Below the pieces are notes generated by a model. The model was not told where the DNA came from. It did not search any database and saw only the letters and a list, made by a program, of their open reading frames with translations. A stretch of 24,405 nucleotides of DNA, from IMG/VR virus record IMGVR_UViG_3300010300_000101, positions 1 through 24,405 of that record, one strand, 5' to 3'. Source of the DNA: a virus. The translations under genes were made by a program, and so were the position numbers. Shown in pieces: positions 9,401 to 14,918 of this stretch; position 1 is the first letter of the stretch, and each line of letters starts with the position of its first letter.

Positions 9401-12400
9401 TAAGAATGACTTTAGGAAATGAAAAAGTTGAAATTCTTAAGAATACAAATAAACTTTCCAACGCAACTCCAACAATTATTCCGACATTTACTGATTCTGG
9501 TGTCGGTATTAGTACAATTGTGTATGATTCTTCGACTAAAAATGCAACAGCAACTCTTTCTGTTGGATTCAGCACAATTAACAGCTTCCCATTTGCATCT
9601 GGAGATAAAGTTCTTGTTGAAAATGTTAGTGTTGGTGTTGGTTCAACTGGAAAAGGATTTAATTCTAAAAACTTTAATTATGAACTCTTCTCAGTTGTCT
9701 CTGTAACTGAAAATTTGGGTGGAATAGGATCTGTCACATTTAGTATGGACGGATTTATCGATGAAGGAGAAACTCCAGGCCAATACAACAATGTAAATTC
9801 TGCAGGTAGAATAACTGCACAAAAACACTTCCCAATTTTCGATATATCATTGAAAGCAAGTGATTACATTATTGGAGAAGAAATTAAATCAGACTCTGCC
9901 ACTGGAATTGTTGAAGACTGGAATTCTAAACTTGGTATCTTAAAGATTTCTTCCAACGATAACTTTATTGTTGGAGAGTCTGTTACAGGACAATCTTCAG
10001 ATGTTGTTGGAATTGCAACTTCAATAAAAGCATTTGAATCTTCTATTGATTTTGGTGCATCATCTAAGGTCATTAGAGGATCTCAAACCGATTCTGGATT
10101 CTTAAACTTCCAGCAACAAAGAATTCAGGATAATTTCTATTATCAAAAGTTCTCATATTCACTTAAGTCCGAAATTCCTTTTGATACCTGGAATGATTCT
10201 GTTTCCGCACTCAATCATACTCTTGGATACAAGAAGTTTTCTGATTATCAATTAGAATCCACCAATACAAATCAGATGAATATTGGAATATCTTCTGATG
10301 GATTGACAGTTGTTAATGATATAGATTCTTTTGGAAGTCTTCACTGTGTTCATGACTTTGATCTGGCAACAGAAAATAGTATTGGATCTCCTTTCATATC
10401 AAATGAAATTATCTTCAAAAATAGAATCTTAACAGATTACTTTGAATCTATCGGCAACAGAGTTCTTTCTATTGATGATATTAGTGGACAGTTTAATAGT
10501 GAACCAAGGGCAACACCTTTTAGTATTGTTGACACATTTGATCTTGGAAACGTAAAAGCACAGAAATACATTACTTATGTAAGAGACAAGAGATACACCG
10601 CTCAAAGACAGATTCTTGTTGTTGATTTAGTTCATGATGGATCATCAGGTTACTTAAACCAGTACGGTAGAGTAGAAACCACATATGATCAGGGTGCATT
10701 TGATTTTAGTATTTCTGGATCTGATGGGCAATTGTTATTCTATCCAACCAAGTATACTGTCAATGACTATGAGTTAACAACTATTTCATATAATTTAAGT
10801 GGTATTGCTACAGGGATTGGAACAACCTCATTTGCTGGGGTTGCTAAAATTGAAACTGATAGTACACAAATTACAACAGGAGTTTCTACTTCAATTGTTT
10901 CAATTGCAAATACTTACACTTCAGCAAAAGTTTTAGTAAATATCACCCCAGATATTAACAAAACTAATTTATATGAGATGGTTGAATTAAATGTTATTAA
11001 TGATGGAACCACTATCGATTTACTGGAGTTTGGTAGATTAACCGCAGAAGGTCTTACTGCAGCTTCTTCATCAGGATTTGGAACATATTCTGCTTATGAT
11101 GATGGCACTAATTTGAATATTGATTTCCACCCAGGAGTTGGTATTGCAACAACCGCGGTTGTTAACACAATGTATGTTGGACTTGCAACTCACACTTCAA
11201 CAGGAATTTCTACAATTTCCCTGCAAAGATCAACTCTTGATGCAAGAACAACTTCAATATCCGCATCTGGATCACCAGGAATTACAACGATCTCTGATTA
11301 TATTACTGATGAAGATGCTGCATATTTTATTATTCAGGTAACCGATACAACTAATAACAGAATTCAGTTATCTGAAGCGGTTGTCATTGATAGTTTTGTT
11401 GACACTGCAAATCCATATGATGCATATTATGCAGAATATGCTAACTTAGAAAGTTCTGCTGGTCTCGGAACCGTAGGTGCTCTTATAGATTCGAATGGGA
11501 AGACTTCTCTGACGTTTACTCCACTTCCAAGTATTGATGTCGTAGTTACCGTATTCAAGAATTCACTTAGTCTTGAATCTGGAAGTACAAGTTATCCTTC
11601 TGAGATTGATTTTATTAACGGCACAATTGTTACTCAACCAGGATCATATCAAGGAACTGAGACTGATATTAAGAGAGAGTTTGGATTAACTCATAAGACC
11701 GATGCAATCTTTGAGAGATATTTCTTAGCAAATGAATCCACAATTGTTAATGTCGATGCAAACACTATCAAGATTCCAAATCATTTCTTTGTTACGGGTG
11801 AAAAAATTTCCTATAACCATGTTGGAACAGCAGCATCTGCTATTGGAATTGCAACAACTAGTTTTGTTGGCGCAGCAAGTACAACATTCCTCCCAGAAGA
11901 AAATCTGTATGTAGTTAAGGTTGATGACAATAACATTAAGATTGCAACCAGTGCAGAGAATGCACTGAGAAGCACTCCTTTGGTCGTAGATCTTGAAAGT
12001 GTTGGAATTGGAACTTCTCATAGATTTGTCGCGACAAATCAAAATGCAAAGGTTATTGTTGCAATAGACAATGTAATACAGTCTCCTATTGTCGCAACTG
12101 CTATTACTACAGGACTATCTACAAACTTTACTGCGGTTGCAGAGACCATTGAATTTATTGGAATAACTTCGTTCTTTGGTGCGGATCTAATTAAGATCAA
12201 CAACGAAATAATGAAAATTGAAGGCATTGGTATTGGACAAACCAATGCAATCAGAGTTCGTAGAGCATGGATGGGAACTTCTCCTGGAATTGGAAGCACT
12301 GGAGATTTAGTTACCAAAGTCACTGGAAACTACAACATTGTTAATAATCATATTAATTTTGTAGAAGCACCTTACGGAAATACTCCGATTGGGTCAACTA

Positions 12401-14883
12401 CAAATGCTCCTGATGAAAGAGATTGGCTTGGAATTACTTCTTCTTCAAGTTTCCAAGGAAGATCTTTCATGAGATCTGGAATAGAAAATAGTTCAGATTC
12501 TTCTTACTCTAAAAATTATATTTTTGACAATGTGTCAGATCAATTTGATGGTGTTGAAAATCAATTCACATTGAAGCAAGAAGGATCTAATGTTACTGGA
12601 ATATCTGGAGAAAATGCAGTAATTCTTATAAATGATATATTCCAAATTCCAGGAACACAAGAAAATTATGTATTAAGTGAATCCTCTGGAATCACTACCA
12701 TGACTTTCCAAGGAACTGTTCCACAGTCTCCTCTTGGACCAGATGTTGGAATTTCTAGTTTCCCTAAGGGTGGTATTATAGTTTCAGTTGCCTCAACTGA
12801 AGGATTTGGATATCAACCTCTTGTAGCTGCAGGTGGAACTGCTGTAGTCTCTGCTGCTGGAACCATTGAATCCATTAGCATTGGAAATAGTGGTTCTGGA
12901 TATAGATCTGGAGTTCAAACTACGGTGAATGTTGGAGTTGGAACTTCAAGCACGGGAACTGGAAATATTGAATTCATTGGAACAGCCGCGATTAGTAATG
13001 GTCATATCGTGAGTGTTGCGATTACAAATCCAGGATCTGGATACACCTCAACAAATCAACCATTTGTTGTGTTTGACGACCCACTTTCATATTCAAACTT
13101 GAATCTACATTATAGTTCTTCCAATCTTGGATTGGGAACTGAGGCAATAGTCGATATTGTCGTTGGACAAGGTTCTAGTGTTATTGACTTTGAAATAAGA
13201 AATACCGGATATGGATATGGCAATGGTGACATACTGACAGTCGCAATTGGAGGAACAATTGGAATTCCTACTACAGCATCTTATTCTGGAAATGAATTCC
13301 AACTGACAGTTGATGAAGTATTTGATGATAAGTTTGCTGGATGGTCATTGGGAACTTTGCAAATCCTTGACAACATTGATGAGTTTATTGATGGAGCAAG
13401 AAGGGACTTCCCATTAAAGCAAGGTGGATCTTCGATTTCCATCGTTTCCTCTCCTGGATCCAAAATTGATGTACAAGATGTTCTTCTTGTATTTGTCAAT
13501 GATATTTTACAAGTTCCTGGAGTTGGATATGAATTCAATGGTGGAAGCACATTAACTTTCACAGAAGCACTGAAGGTTGGTGATAAGGCTAAGATTATTT
13601 TCTACAAAGGAAATGGTGATAGTGATGTTGCCTTCAGAGATGTTATTGAAACTGTTAAAAAAGGTGATACTTTACAATTGAAGCATATGTCAGATTCTCA
13701 ACCAGCATATCTGGATGAGGAAGTTAGAAGTGTCTTTAATATTTTATCTACAGGAAACGTAGAGACCAATCCATATTACGGTCCAGGTAAAACTGAAGAC
13801 GTTACTCTGACCAGACCTGTTACCTGGTGTAGACAAACTGAAGATAAGATTATTGATCAGATTCCAACTGGTAAAGATAGAGAACTTTATGAACCTGTTA
13901 TCAATCCAAGTGCGTATATCATTAAATCTGTTGGCGTTGGTTCAACAGCAATTTATGTTGATTCTCTGAGACCATTGTTTAATGTTCAAAACGAATCAAG
14001 TTCTTTGACATTCCAAAATAATATTACATTCATTGCACAAGAAGCAAAAACTGGTGCTGCTGGAACAGCAGTTGTTTCTGGACTGGGAACAATTTCATCT
14101 GTTGTTATTTCTGATGGTGGTGTTGGATACACTACAGCAACAGTAAGTTTTGGTTATACCTCTGCAACAAGAGCATTTGGAACTGTGACGATAAGTGCTG
14201 GTGGAACAGTAACAGGTATTGCAATCACAAGTCCTGGTGTTGGATACACAAACACAAATCCACCAACCGTATTGATTTCTCCTCCCGCATACAATGAAGA
14301 GGAAGTTTCTGTTAACAATTACTTTGGAGATGATGGTATCATTGTTGGATTTGGATCTACATCCGTTGGAATTGGAACTACTCAACTGATCTTTGACGTT
14401 CACATTCCATATGATTCATTCCTTAGAAATTCTTCACTTGCTGGAGTTGCAGTTACAATCACTGGAATTCAACAGTATGACTACTTTATTGTTAGAAAAT
14501 CTACTGTTGGACTTGGTTCAACAAGTGTAACCTCGTTGGATGAATCTGGGGGAACTGTTGGAGTTGGTACTTCTTTTGCAGATAATGTTTATCAGGTTGC
14601 TTCGATTGAGGGATTGACCACTAGTGTTTCTGGCATCACAACAAATGTCAGAAGATTGTTTGTTAATGTTGATGGATTTGCCTCTGGTTATTCTGGAATA
14701 ACTACTTCCGATCATGGACTAGGACAATTTAGTTGGGGTAAGATTGATGTTGTTGATAGATCCAACACAAATACCTATACAGCGTATACTCAGTCTGGAA
14801 TAGGTCTTACTGAAGGATCTGGTATTACAACCTCAACTATGGTCGTAAGGACCAATTTCTTGAAGTCCAAAAATTATATCTAG
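2761..14883 (+). CDS. Giant gp7-like baseplate wedge / YHYH-domain virion protein, 4040 aa
   Basis: One uninterrupted ORF of 4040 residues between gp6 and gp8, the place of gene 7 in T4. The first ~230 residues (LPAYVREDYPLVSEFLKQYY, then FYLSKGTDASFKILFK followed by ALYNKDVSV at 200-224) resemble the part of T4 gp7 that I recall as DFYSTKGIEASYKFLFKVLYNEE, so it probably docks on the wedge as gp7 does. A YHYH-like domain covers about residues 1187-1380 (FAYDGHPIYGPYGY, Y1265). Most of the remainder is a mosaic of repeated beta-rich modules: GSGY-type, HxF-TGE-VxY-type, IxxEIxxY-type and NDILQxPG-type, with many short G-[VI]-G-[ST] motifs. There are no membrane segments or signal peptide. T4 gp7 is about 1030 aa, so this protein is about four times longer. 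I infer a wedge subunit with a long peripheral or fibre-like extension. Only 17 nt separate it from gp6, with no clear Shine-Dalgarno. A catalytic role is not evident. Confidence 0.85.
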   Translation: MSETRVQFSTIVSSQLPAYVREDYPLVSEFLKQYYLGQEYQGGPVDLIQNIDKYIKLDNNTNLSESVILGSDITFYDTTITVDPGKSPTGTKGFPDTYGLLKIEDEVITYTGKTDFSFIGCRRGFVGITSYRDDLNKEEVVFESNRSEDHGAGVSIENLSCLFLKEFLLKVKHQFLPGLENRELDSELNQNLFIKQSKDFYLSKGTDASFKILFKALYNKDVSVVKPSEYLFTPSNSNYEAVRQLVVEAISGNPENLEYATLYQDAYKFDSRIQKAYAPITSVEKIEVGYGKSFYRLSYDGGYNRDIGVDGSAYGKFSVEASTKIIGNVSSGSTIIDVESTVGFGSTGELYVNYADTTTGIVSYTSKSLTQFFGVTNLTKNISDATTIGINTFAYGRSKLNQDEIVRVRISSVYDNLKLPTDANSLKRGTTANITTLGFTENNFKTNKWFYNVAPIYKVSKVELIDSSDYTYKITLNVKHYFKVGNSASIVINDGTEKATNIVSISGEKSFNVRGQGVLNPNTVLKIKRRIQKGSSNTFPQIQQFSTGIDALYKNGSNDYIVASPSLPKYNAQPIEVTPRQFKFSGTFSGTDFLISPGFEHGFYTGDAVYYSARLITQQYVDDSGTVQSRLVRDTGLFDDGLYFVQRVDGFTLKFAKSRNDIYSSKFVSVDTQTTVTDSIIQPFEFYAKTLKPQKILRKISTPKFDGSINETKPGFTGILVNGVEVLNYKSKDFIAYGKIEKVDILSPGKNIDVINPPNLLISDSVGTGATGYISVSGSLKEVRIKDPGFDYLTTPKVKITGGNGQGALCQVNMKLIDHAPEFFADEISNRVVVGVASTQSRIGFTTYHKFRNAEQVIYKTRDQQAIAGIVTNSSYYVSVIDNTTIRLHNTQGDAIAGLNTVFLTNFGSGRHSLQSVNKKSVVSSINVVSGGSGYQYKKRTSPAATGINTASNVISIDNHDYQTGELVNYTCIGTPVSGLSVDTEYYVTVVDKNSFRLSSVGVSSDREFYYRTKQYVNLETVGVGTHVFNYPDISVTLSGEVGISSIGSEDFKAEIEPIFRGSVTAVHLENGGVGYGSSEILNYEHQPQITLQQGRNAQVKPIISNGRISQVIVLNSGSNYTSTPDLIISGDGIGAVLVPVMQNGTLSEVKIIEPGGGYTQNETTITILDAGENDLDTVFRAKLKTWTVNLFEKNFPYYAKDDGVIVSGTNELQYSHVYPPRVLRESCFVVDQEGNTQFGESDLRKVNSIEVASAKHSPILGFAYDGHPIYGPYGYSSKTGGIIVNMKSGYSLDLKSGRPPTSIFPEGFFIEDYTHKDVSDQSVLDENNGRFCITPDYPEGTYAYFMTVNDQFAESSGVFEKYKKPVFPYIIGHNYHSIPDEFNFLNSSTQDLYPFETSDLRRNTEPLNLIEEDSEYPYIFLPNALNQTLDVSKVAPGTINGIGIVTSGDYYKVGETLVFDNTGTSGDSAYAKISKVKGRSVNRISVASSVIENVEFYPGDKTGEYKIYSDYPHQFSNLDIVSISGISTTGSGIDGSYTAGISSNRFTIAGVGTTGVAIGTDGVTGLVTYFSLVGDLAFSNIRENDILAAGTEKVKVLNVDKLSSRIRVLRAVEGTVATSHTIGKFIYEDPRKLTINVGYKTDYAYRINEQVYFNPVETVGLGTTSGVGIGTTISFSNPGAGITQKFIPTKSLYFRNHNFKTGDLVTYSPGNGGTGLYVEDESNVGIGTTLTDGEQLYVAKINDDLIGIATVRVGLGTTGTFVGIASTYRSSSTLFIKGVGIGDTHSFTTNHTVITGTLRKNTVTVSTASTHGLNSSHKVDVFVNPANTKTITIKYDDYNRRILVNPLDFTTSGVNTSTGSIALTDHGFKGGEKVIYTASDVSEGLTNEKIYYVSRVDKDNIKLATSYFNATQADPVTVGIASTGTTGGTISPINPPLTVYKNSTVIFDLSDASLGYSVFGSKYPAFDLNLYTDNNFTKVWNKSKNSKTFEYTKSGQVGSAGGKSTLAVNENIPETLYYKLDLVYDANLPKVKSEVFVDNEVISGNELTAKESGYNGTHSIVVGTTTTFTYTLANPPESVSYASTTSSQISYETDCTHTYGPVAKVEIINPGRNYYSLPGITTVNETNGSGAIFEATSSTIGQLKDAKINDIGFNLPADNTLKPRVLFPQTVKINALYSLDEIGISSFGRGFSIPPQLIVLDGSTREVVDDVVLRMTLGNEKVEILKNTNKLSNATPTIIPTFTDSGVGISTIVYDSSTKNATATLSVGFSTINSFPFASGDKVLVENVSVGVGSTGKGFNSKNFNYELFSVVSVTENLGGIGSVTFSMDGFIDEGETPGQYNNVNSAGRITAQKHFPIFDISLKASDYIIGEEIKSDSATGIVEDWNSKLGILKISSNDNFIVGESVTGQSSDVVGIATSIKAFESSIDFGASSKVIRGSQTDSGFLNFQQQRIQDNFYYQKFSYSLKSEIPFDTWNDSVSALNHTLGYKKFSDYQLESTNTNQMNIGISSDGLTVVNDIDSFGSLHCVHDFDLATENSIGSPFISNEIIFKNRILTDYFESIGNRVLSIDDISGQFNSEPRATPFSIVDTFDLGNVKAQKYITYVRDKRYTAQRQILVVDLVHDGSSGYLNQYGRVETTYDQGAFDFSISGSDGQLLFYPTKYTVNDYELTTISYNLSGIATGIGTTSFAGVAKIETDSTQITTGVSTSIVSIANTYTSAKVLVNITPDINKTNLYEMVELNVINDGTTIDLLEFGRLTAEGLTAASSSGFGTYSAYDDGTNLNIDFHPGVGIATTAVVNTMYVGLATHTSTGISTISLQRSTLDARTTSISASGSPGITTISDYITDEDAAYFIIQVTDTTNNRIQLSEAVVIDSFVDTANPYDAYYAEYANLESSAGLGTVGALIDSNGKTSLTFTPLPSIDVVVTVFKNSLSLESGSTSYPSEIDFINGTIVTQPGSYQGTETDIKREFGLTHKTDAIFERYFLANESTIVNVDANTIKIPNHFFVTGEKISYNHVGTAASAIGIATTSFVGAASTTFLPEENLYVVKVDDNNIKIATSAENALRSTPLVVDLESVGIGTSHRFVATNQNAKVIVAIDNVIQSPIVATAITTGLSTNFTAVAETIEFIGITSFFGADLIKINNEIMKIEGIGIGQTNAIRVRRAWMGTSPGIGSTGDLVTKVTGNYNIVNNHINFVEAPYGNTPIGSTTNAPDERDWLGITSSSSFQGRSFMRSGIENSSDSSYSKNYIFDNVSDQFDGVENQFTLKQEGSNVTGISGENAVILINDIFQIPGTQENYVLSESSGITTMTFQGTVPQSPLGPDVGISSFPKGGIIVSVASTEGFGYQPLVAAGGTAVVSAAGTIESISIGNSGSGYRSGVQTTVNVGVGTSSTGTGNIEFIGTAAISNGHIVSVAITNPGSGYTSTNQPFVVFDDPLSYSNLNLHYSSSNLGLGTEAIVDIVVGQGSSVIDFEIRNTGYGYGNGDILTVAIGGTIGIPTTASYSGNEFQLTVDEVFDDKFAGWSLGTLQILDNIDEFIDGARRDFPLKQGGSSISIVSSPGSKIDVQDVLLVFVNDILQVPGVGYEFNGGSTLTFTEALKVGDKAKIIFYKGNGDSDVAFRDVIETVKKGDTLQLKHMSDSQPAYLDEEVRSVFNILSTGNVETNPYYGPGKTEDVTLTRPVTWCRQTEDKIIDQIPTGKDRELYEPVINPSAYIIKSVGVGSTAIYVDSLRPLFNVQNESSSLTFQNNITFIAQEAKTGAAGTAVVSGLGTISSVVISDGGVGYTTATVSFGYTSATRAFGTVTISAGGTVTGIAITSPGVGYTNTNPPTVLISPPAYNEEEVSVNNYFGDDGIIVGFGSTSVGIGTTQLIFDVHIPYDSFLRNSSLAGVAVTITGIQQYDYFIVRKSTVGLGSTSVTSLDESGGTVGVGTSFADNVYQVASIEGLTTSVSGITTNVRRLFVNVDGFASGYSGITTSDHGLGQFSWGKIDVVDRSNTNTYTAYTQSGIGLTEGSGITTSTMVVRTNFLKSKNYI
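3046..3162 (+). repeat. Protein module C, copy 1 (IEDEVITY...RRGFVG)
   Basis: Encodes DTYGLLKIEDEVITYTG followed by an RRGFVGITSY end. The pattern 'G-x-L-x-I-x-x-E-x-I-x-Y ... R-x-x-x-G' recurs at 7516-7632, 12169-12306 and, in the 2520-aa gene, 22881-23010. Amino-acid similarity is clear while the DNA has diverged. Confidence 0.55.
4561..4770 (+). repeat. Protein module A, copy 1 (HGFYTGDAVYY)
   Basis: Encodes EHGFYTGDAVYY ... DDGLYFVQRVDGFTLKFAKS. This is the consensus 'H-x-F-x-T/G-G-E/D-x-V-x-Y ... L-x-x-x-x-Y-Y-V-x-x-V-D-x-x-x-I-K-L-A', which recurs at least five more times in this protein. Confidence 0.55.
4975..5205 (+). repeat. Protein module B, copy 1 (GSGY-type double repeat)
   Basis: Encodes KIEKVDILSPGKNID ... 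SLKEVRIKDPGFDYLTTP ... VKITGGNGQGALCQV. The alternation of 'I-x-x-V-x-I-x-x-x-G-x-x-Y-x-x-x-P' with 'I-x-G-x-G-x-G-A' is the module found repeatedly in the three large proteins of this window. Confidence 0.5.
5299..5510 (+). repeat. Protein module A, copy 2 (YHKFRNAEQVIY)
   Basis: Encodes YHKFRNAEQVIYKT ... SSYYVSVIDNTTIRLHNT ... FGSGRHSLQS. It matches the module A consensus with a degenerate TGE segment, and is followed directly by a GSGY element (GGSGYQYKKR, about 5518-5580). Confidence 0.5.
5629..5856 (+). repeat. Protein module A, copy 3 (NHDYQTGELVNY)
   Basis: Encodes DNHDYQTGELVNYTC ... DTEYYVTVVDKNSFRLSSVG ... VGVGTHVFNYP. A full-length copy of module A with the closing 'VGxGTHxF' element also seen in copies 4 and 6. 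Confidence 0.55.
5938..6282 (+). repeat. Protein module B, triple array (GGVGY / GSNY / GGGY)
   Basis: Three successive copies: VTAVHLENGGVGYGSSEI, ISQVIVLNSGSNYTSTPDL and LSEVKIIEPGGGYTQNETT, separated by 'I-x-x-G-x-G-A' style linkers. The spacing is about 45 residues. It ends just before the YHYH-like domain. Confidence 0.55.
6319..6900 (+). other. YHYH-like domain of the giant protein (residues ~1187-1380)
   Basis: Starts near TWTVNLFEKNFPYYA. It carries FAYDGHPIYGPYGYSS with Y1265, H1268, Y1271 and Y1274, and closes with EGTYAYFMTVND. I recall this as the pattern of the YHYH domain (Pfam), which occurs in marine bacteria and in T4-like cyanophage virion proteins. Its function is not established to my knowledge; a ligand- or metal-binding role is only suggested by the clustered His and Tyr. 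Borders are estimated. Confidence 0.65.
7516..7632 (+). repeat. Protein module C, copy 2
   Basis: Encodes NDILAAGTEKVKVLNV ... RIRVLRAVEGTVATSHTIG. This is the pattern 'D-x-L-x-x-x-x-E-x-x-x-V ... R-x-x-R-A-x-x-G-T-x-x-x-x-H-x-x-G', closest to the copy at 12169-12306 (VRRAWMGT). Confidence 0.45.
7840..8136 (+). repeat. Protein module A, copy 4 (NHNFKTGDLVTY)
   Basis: Encodes FRNHNFKTGDLVTYSPGN ... GEQLYVAKINDDLIGIAT ... GVGIGDTHSFTTN. A full copy of module A, with an inserted GIGTT-rich loop also found in copy 6. Confidence 0.55.
8350..8568 (+). repeat. Protein module A, copy 5 (DHGFKGGEKVIY)
   Basis: Encodes TDHGFKGGEKVIYTAS ... NEKIYYVSRVDKDNIKLATS. A clean copy of the module A core. It lies about 170 residues after copy 4. 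Confidence 0.55.
9061..9240 (+). repeat. Protein module B copy (PGRNYYSLPG)
   Basis: Encodes VAKVEIINPGRNYYSLPG ... NGSGAIFEATS ... LKDAKINDIGFNLPADN, a diverged double GSGY-type repeat resembling the one at 4975-5205. Confidence 0.45.
9856..10020 (+). repeat. Protein module E (IIGEEI ... VGESVTGQSS)
   Basis: Encodes SDYIIGEEIKSDSATGIVED ... NFIVGESVTGQSSDVVGIAT. Two GE-x-[IV] units face each other across a short link. Related units occur in the 2520-aa protein at about 17965-18125 and 19134-19300. Confidence 0.45.
11770..12039 (+). repeat. Protein module A, copy 6 (NHFFVTGEKISY)
   Basis: Encodes IPNHFFVTGEKISYNHVG ... ENLYVVKVDDNNIKIATS ... VGIGTSHRFVATN. It lies about 1140 residues away from copy 5 yet keeps the complete module layout. 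Confidence 0.55.
12169..12306 (+). repeat. Protein module C, copy 3
   Basis: Encodes FGADLIKINNEIMKIEG ... IRVRRAWMGTSPGIGSTGD, the best match within the giant protein to module C of the 2520-aa protein (LLIGDEIIEYTN). Confidence 0.5.
12514..12720 (+). repeat. Protein module D, copy 1 (INDIFQIPG)
   Basis: Encodes NVSDQFDGVENQFTLKQEGS ... VILINDIFQIPGTQENYVL ... TMTFQGTVP. The order 'F-D-G-x-x-x-x-F-x-L-K-Q ... N-D-I-x-Q-x-P-G-x-x-Y ... L-T-F' repeats at 13363-13620. Confidence 0.55.
12811..13260 (+). repeat. Protein module B, triple array (GTAVVS ... GSGY / GSGY / GYGY)
   Basis: Encodes GGTAVVSAAGTIESISIG followed by NSGSGYRSG, then GHIVSVAITNPGSGYTST, then IDFEIRNTGYGYGNGDIL. The opening GTAVVS-GTI-S element is also present at 14065, pointing to duplication of a composite block. 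Confidence 0.55.
13363..13620 (+). repeat. Protein module D, copy 2 (VNDILQVPG)
   Basis: Encodes NIDEFIDGARRDFPLKQGGS ... LLVFVNDILQVPGVGYEF ... STLTFTEALKVGDKAKIIFY. It is the better-preserved partner of 12514-12720. By memory the module resembles a segment of T4 gp10 (NSLEVRFNGILQ). Confidence 0.55.
14041..14286 (+). repeat. Protein module B, last copies in the giant protein (GTAVVS ... GGVGY / GVGY)
   Basis: Encodes AAGTAVVSGLGTISSVVISD followed by GGVGYTTATV, then GTVTGIAITSPGVGYTNTNP. It mirrors the array at 12811-13260, and a related TATGTLTVSNAGIGY occurs in the 2520-aa protein. Confidence 0.55.
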
Positions 14884-14892
14884 ACTATCACT

Positions 14893-14900
14893 AATAAATA
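14893..14900 (+). promoter_or_regulatory. Candidate phage late promoter (AATAAATA)
   Basis: AATAAATA lies in the 35-base gap between the giant gene and gp8, within CACTAATAAATAAAG. It is the same octamer as at 277-284. It ends 18 bases before the gp8 ATG at 14919, so the leader would be only about 10-13 bases. It probably gives gp8 and the 2520-aa gene their own late transcript. Confidence 0.65.
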
Positions 14901-14918
14901 AAGAAAAAACTGCGTCAA

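Noticed and set aside
9105-9575. 156-aa open frame on the minus strand within the 4040-aa gene
   Set aside because: It is a shadow of the giant gene. It has no ribosome-binding site or recognisable domain, and the sense frame carries clear module structure.
11725-12042. Cysteine-rich minus-strand frame (about 105 aa)
   Set aside because: The Cys and Ser excess results from antisense reading of repeated GCA and AAC codons in the sense gene. Similar frames occur at 14095-14403 and 21990-22445 for the same reason.
4561-14286. A CRISPR array or DNA-level tandem repeat array
   Set aside because: The repetition is at protein level, with diverged DNA, irregular spacing and continuous coding. There are no identical direct repeats with spacers.
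2761-14883. Possibility that the giant ORF is several genes joined by sequence error
   Set aside because: The frame is open over 12 kb with consistent codon use, and modules with the same pattern lie across its whole length in one frame. No internal start with a strong ribosome-binding site and stop pair was seen.
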